Shown: one piece after another, positions 43,147 through 51,964 of the stretch | Layout: every line of letters starts with the position of its first letter | Numbering within the stretch: the first letter of the stretch is position 1 | NCBI GenBank assembly: GCA_937139405.1 | Contig: CAKZPV010000033.1 | Location: forward strand, 186,001-250,000 | Origin: an uncultured Nitrospirota bacterium | GTDB taxonomy: Bacteria > Nitrospirota > Nitrospiria > Nitrospirales > UBA8639 | Length of the DNA: 64,000 nucleotides | Direction of reading: 5' to 3' | Notes under the pieces: generated by a model | Told to the model about the DNA's origin: nothing | Databases searched by the model: none | What the model saw: the letters and a program-made list of their open reading frames with translations, nothing else | Translations under genes and position numbers: made by a program

Positions 43147-44793
43147 ATGGCTGGAATTAGTCACATTTTTAATATTGCGCGCTCGGGGATTCAAGCTCAT
43201 CAACAAGGTTTGGCTACGACGTCCCATAACATTGCCAATATCAATACCAAAGGGTTTTCTCGACAAGAAGTAGTCTTGGAAAATGCTCGGCCAGCAGAGG
43301 GGGTTATTGGGAGTGGGGTTCAGGTCGGGCAGATCAGAAGGACGGTCGATACATTTCTGGAAAACCAATTGACTGCAGAGAATGAAGACTTTGGTTTTAT
43401 TACGGCCAAACATGCTTTGTTGGTACAAGCTGATGGGATTGTCAGTGAAACAGATGATTCAGGGCTCTCTCACAGTGTGACTGAATTTTTTAATGCTTTG
43501 CGGGATGTGGCCACCAATCCGGAAAGCCCGATTCAACGGACGGTACTTCTAGCAAAAGGCCAAACTCTTTCTTCCGTATTTGTGAGTCAAGCGGAAGCAC
43601 TAAGTCAAATACGATTAGATGCGAACCAAGAAATTCTCCGACATGTGGAGACGGTGAATGGGTTGACAATTCGTATAGCCTCGCTCAATGACGACATTTT
43701 TAAAGCCGAATCGAGTGGGCGGAACGCTCCAGATTTACGAGATCAACGCTCCGTATTGATTAATGATCTTGCAGAATTGATTGATATTGAACAAGTTCAG
43801 CTTCGCGATGGTATAGGTATCAATGTGGGGGGGCAGTTACTTGTTGGCGGCAATCATGCCAATGGGTTGTCTACGATTCCAGATGCAGATAATCCACCCA
43901 TGAACGATGTAGCATTTGTACGAAGTAATGGGAGTGCTTTTGCCATTTCTTCAAAGTTGAGCGGTGGGAAAATTGGTGGATTGCTTCAGGTAAGAGATGT
44001 TGATGTCGTAGGTTTTCAAGATCGTGTCGACCGGTTAGCGGCAACGTTGATTAATGAATTCAACCAACAGCATGAGGCTGGGTTTGCCTTGGATAGCACG
44101 ACAACGAATTCATTTTTTACAGCCATAACCCCACCAGCTCCCGTTGCACGTGATACCAATAGTGGTACAGCCGTGGGAACGTCTGTGGCCATCACCGATC
44201 CCACATTGCTGACGTTCCAAAATTATGAAGTCCAATTTTCTAGCGCTTCAGCCTATTCCATTGTGAATACGGACAGTGGATCCACTGTCACGACAGGGTC
44301 CTACACCTCAGGAGTCGCTATTAATTTCGATGGAATTGATGTGGTGTTAACGGGAGCGGCCGCCACAGGGGATGTCTATGCTGTGAATGTCCAACAGGGT
44401 TCGGCTCAACGATTTGGTCTGGCTTTGACGAATGTCGACAAAGTGGCGGCATCTTCAACGGCACTCGGTGTCCCAGGAAACAATATTAATGCGTTGGCCT
44501 TGGTGAATCTGCATACCAATCAGCAATCGACGCTTGGGAATTTAACATTGAATGATTATCACACGATTACCACTGGCAATGTGGGCAGTGCCACGCGCGA
44601 AGCTGAATTACTCTTGAATACCACGACGCTTGAATTCGAGCAATTGCAAGGTCTTCGCGAAAGTGTGTCCGGAGTTTCGTTGGATGAAGAACTGACAAAT
44701 TTATTGAGTTTTCAGCGCTCTTTTGAAGCTTCCGCCCGTATGATTACCGTGGCGGATGAGTTATTGCAAACCGTCATAAGCTTGGGTCGATAA
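43147..44793 (+). CDS. flgK: Hook-filament junction protein FlgK (HAP1)
   Basis: 548 aa. The N-terminal flagellar rod/hook signature (IARSGIQAHQQGLATTSHNI) and FlgK helical region (HSVTEFFNALRDVATNPES), and the C-terminal LLSFQRSFEASARMITVADELL, are typical. A central beta-rich insert (about 330-420) has YEVQFSSASAYSIV and FDGIDVVLTGAAATGD. A matching insert occurs in FlgL downstream. It starts 7 bp after flgN, in the same operon. Confidence 0.94.
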   Translation: MAGISHIFNIARSGIQAHQQGLATTSHNIANINTKGFSRQEVVLENARPAEGVIGSGVQVGQIRRTVDTFLENQLTAENEDFGFITAKHALLVQADGIVSETDDSGLSHSVTEFFNALRDVATNPESPIQRTVLLAKGQTLSSVFVSQAEALSQIRLDANQEILRHVETVNGLTIRIASLNDDIFKAESSGRNAPDLRDQRSVLINDLAELIDIEQVQLRDGIGINVGGQLLVGGNHANGLSTIPDADNPPMNDVAFVRSNGSAFAISSKLSGGKIGGLLQVRDVDVVGFQDRVDRLAATLINEFNQQHEAGFALDSTTTNSFFTAITPPAPVARDTNSGTAVGTSVAITDPTLLTFQNYEVQFSSASAYSIVNTDSGSTVTTGSYTSGVAINFDGIDVVLTGAAATGDVYAVNVQQGSAQRFGLALTNVDKVAASSTALGVPGNNINALALVNLHTNQQSTLGNLTLNDYHTITTGNVGSATREAELLLNTTTLEFEQLQGLRESVSGVSLDEELTNLLSFQRSFEASARMITVADELLQTVISLGR

Positions 44794-44875
44794 GACCATC
44801 ATTTCTGGAAACAAGAGATATGAGAAGAAAACAGGTATTTCCGGACAGACGACAAGAAAGTATGGGAGTGGTCAA

Positions 44876-46027
44876 ATGCGTGTGACGGAACGTCAACAAG
44901 TTGATGCCCTGATAACGGCTATCGGAAATCTTCGTAGTGGAATGGCGACGGCCAGTGAACAAATTTCCTCTGGTAAACGAGTGAATCGCCCTTCTGATGA
45001 TCCAGCTGCCGCAGAACGTATAAGCCAATTTCGCAATATATTACGGACAACTGAGCGTCGCTTGCAAACGGTCAATGAGGGAATTGGACGGTTAAATTTA
45101 TCTGATAAGGTGTTGGAGCAAGCCGGAAATACTTTTCAACGGGCAGGTGAATTAGCTGTGGGGATGCGGAATGATACCAATACGGCTGTTGAGCGACGCA
45201 ATGCTGCACAGGAAGTGCAGCAGTTAATTTTAGGGTTGACCGGTATTGCGAATACGCAACTGAATGGACGATTTGTGTTTGCGGGTAATGAGACGCAAAC
45301 GGAACCTTATGTTTTGGGAACTGCAACGGGATCAGTCAATACAGCCAATACAGGTGGCGCGACAATTGCTGCTTCAGTGGCGACTCCGACTGCGCTACAA
45401 CCTGATGGTTATCAAATTCAATTCACCTCTCCCACGCAATTCGATATTCTGAACTTGACCACCAGTCAAACTGTTTCGACAGGGAATACCTATACGTCTG
45501 GGGCCGCGTTTACCTTTGATGGACTCAGTGTCACGATTACGAATGGTGGTACTCCACCAGCGACAGGCGACCAATTCAATGTTCGTGTTGGATATTCCTA
45601 TCAAGGTGATGGGGCAGCACTCGCATTAGAAATTGGAGATGGCCAGACGGTTCAATCGAATATTCCTGGTAGTCAAGTATTTTCAGGACCGACAACCAAT
45701 TTGTTTGAGAATCTTCAAGACTTTCACCAAGCTCTAGTGATAAACGATGTGGATGGAATTGACACAGCGATTGGGCAATTCAATCAATCCTTGGCGCAAG
45801 TGAATAATGCACGTGCCACGCTCGGGGCGAATGGGAATCGTTTAGATACGGTGAAAGATAGCCTAGATTTATTGGCGGTTAATACCCAAGGCCTTCGATC
45901 AGATTTTGAAGATGCGGATATTGCGAAAGTGGCTTCGGATTTGGCTTCCCTACAAGGAACCTTAGAAGCCTCCATGGCCACGTTGACTCGTCAATTTCAG
46001 ACGAGTTTATTGAATTTTATTCGGTAG
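44876..46027 (+). CDS. flgL: Hook-filament junction protein FlgL (HAP3)
   Basis: 383 aa, with flagellin-like ends: an N-terminal helix with SSGKRVNRPSDDPAAAERIS and a C-terminal LASLQGTLEASMATLTRQFQ. The central insert (about 165-240) with YQIQFTSPTQFDIL and FDGLSVTITNGGTPPATGD parallels the FlgK insert. FlgL lies at the junction to the filament. Last gene of the sigma-28 flgMNKL unit. Confidence 0.94.
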   Translation: MRVTERQQVDALITAIGNLRSGMATASEQISSGKRVNRPSDDPAAAERISQFRNILRTTERRLQTVNEGIGRLNLSDKVLEQAGNTFQRAGELAVGMRNDTNTAVERRNAAQEVQQLILGLTGIANTQLNGRFVFAGNETQTEPYVLGTATGSVNTANTGGATIAASVATPTALQPDGYQIQFTSPTQFDILNLTTSQTVSTGNTYTSGAAFTFDGLSVTITNGGTPPATGDQFNVRVGYSYQGDGAALALEIGDGQTVQSNIPGSQVFSGPTTNLFENLQDFHQALVINDVDGIDTAIGQFNQSLAQVNNARATLGANGNRLDTVKDSLDLLAVNTQGLRSDFEDADIAKVASDLASLQGTLEASMATLTRQFQTSLLNFIR

Positions 46028-46086
46028 ATTTTTTCAACTTCATCATTGTCAGTTTCTCATAAAGGAAAACAAATTTTTAGATTATT

Positions 46087-47058
46087 ATGAAAATTCTTGT
46101 TGTTGATGATGATCCGTTAACGCTACATATGGTGGTCTACCGATTGCGCCAATGGGGGCATGAAGTGGTTTCGTGTACGGACGGAGCTTCTGCTTGGAAA
46201 ATTCTCGAGGGTGGGATGGTACCTAACGTCGCCATCCTAGATTGGATGATGCCTGGTATCAATGGGCCTGACCTTTGTCAAAAAATTCGTTCTAGAATGG
46301 ACTGCCCATATGTCTATATTGTCTTGTTAACGGGAAGAAATAATCCCGAAGATTTGATTGTTGGCCTGGATGCAGGAGCTGATGACTATCTCACAAAACC
46401 GTTTCATTTAGGCGAGTTGGAAGCACGATTGCGAGCGGGGAAACGCATTGTGGATTTGCAAAACGAATTGATATCGGCTCGAGAAACCCTGCGGATTCAA
46501 GCGATGCAAGATCCCTTGACGCAAATTCTCAATCATGGGGCGATATTGGATGCTCTTTTGAACGAAATTAACCGCGCGCAGCGCGAGCATCAACCCTTAA
46601 GCCTTATTCTTGCTGATCTTGATGCGTTTAAAAACGTGAATGATACGTATGGCCATGTTGCGGGTGATCAAGTGCTCATTGAAGTGGCAAGACGCATGCG
46701 CAATTGTTTGCGGTCTTATGATGCTATCGGACGCTATGGTGGAGAAGAATTTTTAGTGGTCTTACCGAATAGCGATGATTCGCAAGCCAAGGGTCTGGCT
46801 GAACGCATTCGGTTGGCCATTTCCTCGGAACCGTTTCGATTCTACCAGGTCGATTTGACGGTCACCGTCAGCCAAGGGGTGACAACCTGGACTGATCCGG
46901 ACTCGATTCCCATCGAACGGTTGATTCAGTCGGCTGATCGTGCTTTGTATGGAGTGAAACATAGTGGCCGAAATGCTGTTCAGCATGTGCAATTCGACTC
47001 TGAAGCTGAAGAGGCTTTTACCCCAATCTTTGTGTCGCCAATTTCCAGCGAATCATAA
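46087..47058 (+). CDS. Response regulator diguanylate cyclase (REC-GGDEF)
   Basis: 323 aa. The receiver carries D52 (AILDWMMPGING) and conserved Lys in DDYLTKPFH. The GGDEF domain has an intact active site GGEEF at 218-222. Five residues upstream is RSYD (209-212), a complete inhibitory I-site for c-di-GMP feedback. It makes c-di-GMP when phosphorylated. Two bp separate it from the next hybrid kinase, which has a final receiver and may also feed it, so kinase and cyclase form a pair. Placed between flgL and fliW, it ties c-di-GMP to filament assembly by location only. Confidence 0.92.
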   Translation: MKILVVDDDPLTLHMVVYRLRQWGHEVVSCTDGASAWKILEGGMVPNVAILDWMMPGINGPDLCQKIRSRMDCPYVYIVLLTGRNNPEDLIVGLDAGADDYLTKPFHLGELEARLRAGKRIVDLQNELISARETLRIQAMQDPLTQILNHGAILDALLNEINRAQREHQPLSLILADLDAFKNVNDTYGHVAGDQVLIEVARRMRNCLRSYDAIGRYGGEEFLVVLPNSDDSQAKGLAERIRLAISSEPFRFYQVDLTVTVSQGVTTWTDPDSIPIERLIQSADRALYGVKHSGRNAVQHVQFDSEAEEAFTPIFVSPISSES

Positions 47059-47060
47059 GT

Positions 47061-49421
47061 ATGTCTACATTGCTTGTCATTAACGATGATCCTGTCCAAC
47101 TCCATCTGTTGGCGAGTCTGCTTGAACAAGATCATGAGCAAATTATCCGCTTTTCATGTTCCGAGTCGGCTTGGCAGTGGCTTCGAGAAGGCCACATTCC
47201 AGATGGTATTGTATTGGATCTTCATATGCCAGGGATCAACGGGTGGCGGTTTTGCGAGTTGCTTCATACGCAGGGCCAACCAGGGCAATCTGTGCCGCCT
47301 GTGCTAATTGTTTCTGCGACCTATTCCGGGAGCGATGCAGATGATTTGTTGACAGACATGGGGGCTTCTGCATTTTTATCCTTACCTGCAGAGCCCATAC
47401 GAATTCGCCAGGAAGTCCGACGACTTCTTGAAGAACCGGTTGCATTACAACGCTTTCATGTTTGGATAGCTTCTACGAACAATTCAGAAATAGAACGCCT
47501 TCGTGTGGTCTTTGCGGAGCGGGGTTGGCAGGTTCACGGTTGGGAGAGTGGTGCGCAGATGAAGGCGACGTCATCTGTGCCGTCGCCTGACATCATTATC
47601 ATTGATGATCCTCTTTCTGACATTCCGACCCCCGCTCTTTTGGAAATGTGTAAGCGTGAGCACCCTCAGGCTCTGTGCTTAGTGATGGGCTGTCAATCTT
47701 TCGAGTCAGGCCACTCCTCTTTTACGAACGGGTCTACGATGTATCTGCCCAAGGATTATGACTCGCAATCAGTTATGACTCTGGGTGAGAAATGGCGCTG
47801 GGAACGAGCGTTAATTCGAGTTGAACATCTTCTTGAAGTACGGACGAGCGATTTGAAAGAATCGGAAGCTCAATTTCGAGGTTTATTCGAAATGCTTCCA
47901 GATGTCTTAGTGATCTATGACGAACAAGGTCTGATTCAACATATCAATATTTGTGGAGCTCAACAATTAGGATATACGCCTGATGATCTCATTGGTACGT
48001 TGCTCAGTGACATTCAATCTCATCGCTTAAGCGAATCATCTACGCGTCTTTCCGTTGAGGTGGAAATTGAGGATGGATTTCCCGAGTGGGTAGAAGCAAG
48101 ACTTCAGCGAAAAGATGGCACAGATTTTCCTGTTGAAATGATGGAGCGAGCCGTTCGGTTTCATGGTCAACGACAAACCTTATTTGTCGCCCGAGATATG
48201 ACAGTTCGACAGCATATGGCAGATGAAAATGCCACGTTGGAAAACCAGCTCCGGCAAGTACAAAAAATGGAAGCTGTGGGTCGGTTGGCTTCTGGCGTGG
48301 CGCACGATATGAATAATATTTTAACGGCCATTCTTGCCCACGCGAGTCTGATAAAAGCGCGAGTTGATGAGTTTAATCCATCTTGGAAGGCAGGGGATGT
48401 CATCGAAAAAGCGGTACATCGCGGCAAGGAGCTCACATCTCAACTCTTAGGTTTTGCGCGACAGGGGAAACATCATCATGTTCCTGTGGATATTCATGGT
48501 GTGATTCAAGAAGTCACTGGATTGCTTGGACGGACCGTAGAGAAAACAATATCCTTACAAACGAATCTCATCGCTGATGAGCCATGGGTCGTCGGTGATC
48601 CAAATCAGTTGTATCAAGTGCTCATGAACTTGGCCGTGAATGCCTCTGATGCGATGTCTGACAAAGGCGAGCTAATTTTTTGCACAAGTAACGAACAGGT
48701 TTCTTTTGCACAGGCAGCCACGATTCCTGGGCTCGCTGCGGGGGAGTATGTTGTGATACGGGTTACCGATACCGGTGAGGGAATGCCTCAAGATTTACAG
48801 GCACATATCTTTGAACCGTTCTTTACCACGAAAGAACAAGGGAAAGGGTCCGGAATGGGCTTGGCCATGGTCTATGGCATTGTGAAAAATCATCATGGAT
48901 ATATTGGGGTGACGAGTACGCCAGGTGTGGGAACTACCATGCGAGTGTACCTTCCTTCGGTGCTGTGTGATGAGCCTCAGGTGAAGTCAGGAGTAGCGGT
49001 GAAACGTTCTGAAGGAACTGGACATGTGTTGATTGTTGATGATGAGAAAGCGGTAGCTGAGGCCGCTGAAGCGATTCTTATGTTTTTGGGATACACCACT
49101 GCGATTCGGTTGAGTGGCAAAGAGGCTGTGGACTTCTTCCAAGATTCTTCACAGCATGTGGATTTGGTGTTGTTGGACATGGTGATGCCGGATATGAGTG
49201 GGTCAGAATGCTTTGCAGAACTACGCCGCATTCATCCAGAAATTAAAGTGCTTTTGTGCACAGGCTATGATCGAAATCATGCGGTGCAAGAATTGTTGAA
49301 TCAAGGAGTCGTGGGATTTATTCAAAAACCCTATGACTTAGATGAGTTAGCGCATGTGTGTGCCGAAGCGCTGAAACAGCCTGCACCGGTCGTTGCTTGT
49401 TTATCTGTAAGCCAGAGTTAA
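47061..49421 (+). CDS. Hybrid histidine kinase (REC-pseudoREC-PAS-HisKA-HATPase-REC)
   Basis: 786 aa. An N-terminal receiver has D53 (IVLDLHMPGING). A second receiver-like fold at about 130-250 has IIIIDDPL in place of the Asp motif. PAS (about 270-385) is followed by the HisKA box with H415 (SGVAHDMNNILTAILAHASL), HATPase (VGDPNQLYQVLMNLAVNASD, GMGLAMVYGI) and a C-terminal receiver with D706 (VLLDMVMPDMSG). No membrane segments are seen, so it is cytoplasmic. The HDMNN-type His box resembles NtrB-like kinases. Coupled to the preceding cyclase gene. Confidence 0.92.
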   Translation: MSTLLVINDDPVQLHLLASLLEQDHEQIIRFSCSESAWQWLREGHIPDGIVLDLHMPGINGWRFCELLHTQGQPGQSVPPVLIVSATYSGSDADDLLTDMGASAFLSLPAEPIRIRQEVRRLLEEPVALQRFHVWIASTNNSEIERLRVVFAERGWQVHGWESGAQMKATSSVPSPDIIIIDDPLSDIPTPALLEMCKREHPQALCLVMGCQSFESGHSSFTNGSTMYLPKDYDSQSVMTLGEKWRWERALIRVEHLLEVRTSDLKESEAQFRGLFEMLPDVLVIYDEQGLIQHINICGAQQLGYTPDDLIGTLLSDIQSHRLSESSTRLSVEVEIEDGFPEWVEARLQRKDGTDFPVEMMERAVRFHGQRQTLFVARDMTVRQHMADENATLENQLRQVQKMEAVGRLASGVAHDMNNILTAILAHASLIKARVDEFNPSWKAGDVIEKAVHRGKELTSQLLGFARQGKHHHVPVDIHGVIQEVTGLLGRTVEKTISLQTNLIADEPWVVGDPNQLYQVLMNLAVNASDAMSDKGELIFCTSNEQVSFAQAATIPGLAAGEYVVIRVTDTGEGMPQDLQAHIFEPFFTTKEQGKGSGMGLAMVYGIVKNHHGYIGVTSTPGVGTTMRVYLPSVLCDEPQVKSGVAVKRSEGTGHVLIVDDEKAVAEAAEAILMFLGYTTAIRLSGKEAVDFFQDSSQHVDLVLLDMVMPDMSGSECFAELRRIHPEIKVLLCTGYDRNHAVQELLNQGVVGFIQKPYDLDELAHVCAEALKQPAPVVACLSVSQS

Positions 49422-49488
49422 TGAGATGTGGAGAGGGGTTTCAAGGACCCTATGTGTCGAATCTTCAGAATGATTAGGAGTACAACAC

Positions 49489-49968
49489 ATGGTAACGATT
49501 CAAACTGGTCAATGTGGTGAGATTAAAGTGTCGGAAGACACCTTGCTGACCTTTCCTGCTGGGCTCGTGGGATTTCCGAATGTCCAACAATTTGTAGTCT
49601 TGGATGCGGCAGAGGATTGTCAGTATCAATGGTTTCAGGCTGTTACGGAACCAAATTTAGCCTTCATCATTATTGACGTGCATCTACTCAATCCAGAATT
49701 TCAAGTCGAAGTCTCAGATGAAGGACTCGCAGAATTAGAGATCACTCATGAGGATCCCGTCTTGATTATGGCAGTCGTGACGATTCCAACAGGACAGCCG
49801 GAGCATGCTACGGCGAACCTACGCGCACCTCTTGTCGTGAATTTACGAACGCGGAAAGGCAAACAACTGATCTTACATGAATCCATTCCTTTGCGATTCT
49901 CTTTGCTGCCTGAAGATAACGCGGCCCGGACTGAAGCAACAAAAGTGAGCGAAACAGCATCGGTGTAA
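49489..49968 (+). CDS. fliW: Flagellar assembly factor FliW
   Basis: 159 aa. FliW motifs: LTFPAGLVGFPNVQQFVVLD, QWFQAVTEPNLAFIII and ANLRAPLVVNLRTRKGKQLIL. It binds free flagellin and, when released, sequesters CsrA. csrA follows 57 bp downstream, the standard pairing. Flagellin itself is not in the window. Confidence 0.95.
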   Translation: MVTIQTGQCGEIKVSEDTLLTFPAGLVGFPNVQQFVVLDAAEDCQYQWFQAVTEPNLAFIIIDVHLLNPEFQVEVSDEGLAELEITHEDPVLIMAVVTIPTGQPEHATANLRAPLVVNLRTRKGKQLILHESIPLRFSLLPEDNAARTEATKVSETASV

Positions 49969-50025
49969 AATCGTGCGGATAAGATAAGTTCCGTAAGTGA
50001 TCATCCCTTAGCCAAGGAAGGCATC

Positions 50026-50268
50026 ATGCTCATATTGACCAGAAAAAAAGATGAGGCCATACGTCTCGGCGAAGATATCCGGATTGTTCTTGTGCAAATT
50101 AAAGGTGGGCAAGTCCGCCTCGGTATTGAATGCCCCTCTTCTATGCGTGTTCTTCGAGAAGAGCTTTACGAAGCCGTCCGTAAAGAAAATCTGAATGCTT
50201 TATCATCCGATCCTTCTCAACTCAAAGCTTTATCAAATCGTCAGATAACACCTCAAAAATCTTCATAA
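50026..50268 (+). CDS. csrA: Carbon storage regulator CsrA
   Basis: 80 aa RNA-binding dimer. The start MLILTRKKDEAIRLGEDI and the IRIVLVQIKGGQVRLGIECP strands are canonical; the C-terminal tail is slightly extended (to residue 80). With FliW it controls flagellin translation by binding GGA motifs at the leader. Candidate GGA-loop hairpins in the window include the cheY leader at 25274. A hairpin directly after the gene (50274-50291) may end the transcript. Confidence 0.95.
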   Translation: MLILTRKKDEAIRLGEDIRIVLVQIKGGQVRLGIECPSSMRVLREELYEAVRKENLNALSSDPSQLKALSNRQITPQKSS

Positions 50269-50273
50269 ATTGT

Positions 50274-50291
50274 TAAGGGCAGTCGCCCTTA
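50274..50291 (+). terminator. Hairpin after csrA
   Basis: TAAGGGC and GCCCTTA form a perfect 7-bp stem with a 4-nt AGTC loop, 5 bp after the csrA stop. There is no T-run after the stem, so termination is uncertain; it may stabilise the 3' end. Confidence 0.4.
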
Positions 50292-50784
50292 TCTGGGCCA
50301 TCATTTGGTTTTCCTTCCTTCCGACCCCTTACTACTAGTTATGGCATGTATATTGACTGTTTATACAATGGCGCGAAAAATGCGCGATGAGGAAAACTTT
50401 GCCGAGATGCCAAAATTCTAGAATCAACATACCGAAGAAAAGAGAAATGAGGTTTTACGCGAGTGGTTGCTTTAGAAGATGGCATGAAGAAAGCCATTGA
50501 ATGATTTGAGAAGTATGTTTCTGAGGAATCTCCGAGTTTGCTGTATAAACGTGTTCTCTGTTGAAAACAAATGTTTTCCCTTTAGAGGCAGTTCCTGAAA
50601 AGAGAGATAGGTAAAATTAACCGATAGGCAGTTATTGTCGAGGTGCGCCGATTGGAGAAGATTCGACCCGAGTTGGTTTTACAAAGAGAAGATGAACTTC
50701 CAAATTCTAATTTGAGGGATACTAAGAATGGCATAGCATTTGTAGGCCATAGAGGATTATTCATAAAGGGGCGATGTAGGAAGT
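50292..50784. other. Non-coding stretch between csrA and gmd
   Basis: About 490 bp without a working gene. It contains the remnant of an epimerase C-terminus at 50463-50564 (separate entry). TGGCAT-N5-TTGTA at 50729-50744 only partly fits a sigma-54 site because the invariant GC is GT. No flagellin fragment was found. This gap marks the border between flagellar and glycan genes. Confidence 0.5.
50463..50564 (+). pseudogene. Remnant of an NAD-dependent epimerase/dehydratase C-terminus
   Basis: The frame reads VVALEDGMKKAIE, a stop (TGA at 50502), then FEKYVSEESPSLLYKR. Intact sugar-nucleotide SDR enzymes end with patterns like LEEGLKKTIEWF, with Trp exactly where the stop stands (TGG to TGA). 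No upstream part of such a gene is visible. It suggests loss or rearrangement of an epimerase gene at this border. The short length limits certainty. Confidence 0.4.
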
Positions 50785-51915
50785 ATGAAGAAGCGTAAAA
50801 ACGATGCAAAGCATGCAGAGTCCTGTTCAGATCGGGTGGCCCTTGTCACAGGAATAACTGGACAAGACGGTTCATACTTGGCCGAATTTTTGTTAAAGAA
50901 AGGATATACCGTTGTCGGATTAATGCGCCGTTCGAGTTCTTTTAATACTGCACGTATCGATCATCTTTATCAAGATCCGCAGCATCCAAATCCTCGTTTG
51001 CAATTGATATATGGGGATCTCAATGACGCCAGTTCTCTGAATAAAATATTAGATTCTGTACAGCCTGATGAGATCTATAACCTGGGTGCACAAAGTCATG
51101 TGCGCGTGAGTTTTGATATACCAGAATATACAACAGAAATTACAGGTGTTGGAACCTTACGTTTGCTCGAAGCCATTCGTGATTCTGAAGTTCACTGTAA
51201 GTTTTATCAAGCATCTTCAAGTGAGATGTTTGGCAAAGTCCAAGCTATTCCTCAGAACGAAAAGACCCCATTTTATCCTAGGAGCCCTTATGGGGTTGCG
51301 AAGGTGTATTCCTATTGGATCACAGTCAATTATCGCGAAGCCTATAACTTGTTTGCTTGCAATGGAATCCTTTTTAACCACGAATCTCCTCGTCGTGGGG
51401 AAACCTTTGTTTCTAGAAAGATTACGAAAGCGGCAGCGCGAATAAAGCTTGGCATTCAAAAGGATTTATTTTTGGGAAATTTAGATGCTAGACGAGATTG
51501 GGGATATGCAGGGGACTATGTTGAAGCGATGTGGCTCATGCTTCAGCAAGAAAAGCCAGATGATTATGTCATCGCGACAGGAATTGACTACTCAATCAAG
51601 GATTTACTGAATATCGCGTTCGAAGAGGTGAAACTGAATTGGCAGGACTATGTGAAGCTTGACCCACGATATTATCGCCCTACCGAAGTAGATTTATTAG
51701 TTGGGGACAGTCAAAAAGCGAATGCGCAATTGGGTTGGCAACCAAAAATGTCTTTTCAGAAATTGATTCGAACCATGGTGCGTGCGGATTTAGAAGAAGA
51801 AGCAAAACGGTTATATGGCCTCAATCATGTGATGACTGATTCTGAGGACTCAGTGGTGCAAGGACAGGAAAAAATTGTAGAGACTGTTGATGTAGGACAT
51901 ACGTTCCAGTGGTAG
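50785..51915 (+). CDS. gmd: GDP-mannose 4,6-dehydratase
   Basis: 376 aa SDR enzyme converting GDP-mannose to GDP-4-keto-6-deoxymannose. NADP-binding GITGQDGSY (24-32), RRSSSFNT, the catalytic SSSEMFG around 144-150 and Y169-x3-K173 (YGVAK), then [16 protein letters not shown], are diagnostic of Gmd. It heads the glycan cluster. The product could go on to deoxysugars (fucose, rhamnose) or amino sugars (perosamine); no fcl/WcaG gene of standard type is recognised next to it. The N-terminus (first 15 residues) is a charged extension. Confidence 0.95.
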   Translation: MKKRKNDAKHAESCSDRVALVTGITGQDGSYLAEFLLKKGYTVVGLMRRSSSFNTARIDHLYQDPQHPNPRLQLIYGDLNDASSLNKILDSVQPDEIYNLGAQSHVRVSFDIPEYTTEITGVGTLRLLEAIRDSEVHCKFYQASSSEMFGKVQAIPQNEKTPFYPRSPYGVAKVYSYWITVNYREAYNLFACNGILFNHESPRRGETFVSRKITKAAARIKLGIQKDLFLGNLDARRDWGYAGDYVEAMWLMLQQEKPDDYVIATGIDYSIKDLLNIAFEEVKLNWQDYVKLDPRYYRPTEVDLLVGDSQKANAQLGWQPKMSFQKLIRTMVRADLEEEAKRLYGLNHVMTDSEDSVVQGQEKIVETVDVGHTFQW

Positions 51916-51964
51916 CAGGATAAGAAATACGCTGGAGTGCTAGATGAGGATATTTTATTAAGTT

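Noticed and set aside
50729-50744. Sigma-54-like site before gmd
   Set aside because: TGGCAT-N5-TTGTA has GT instead of the invariant GC in the -12 element, so it is weaker than the true site at 37501.
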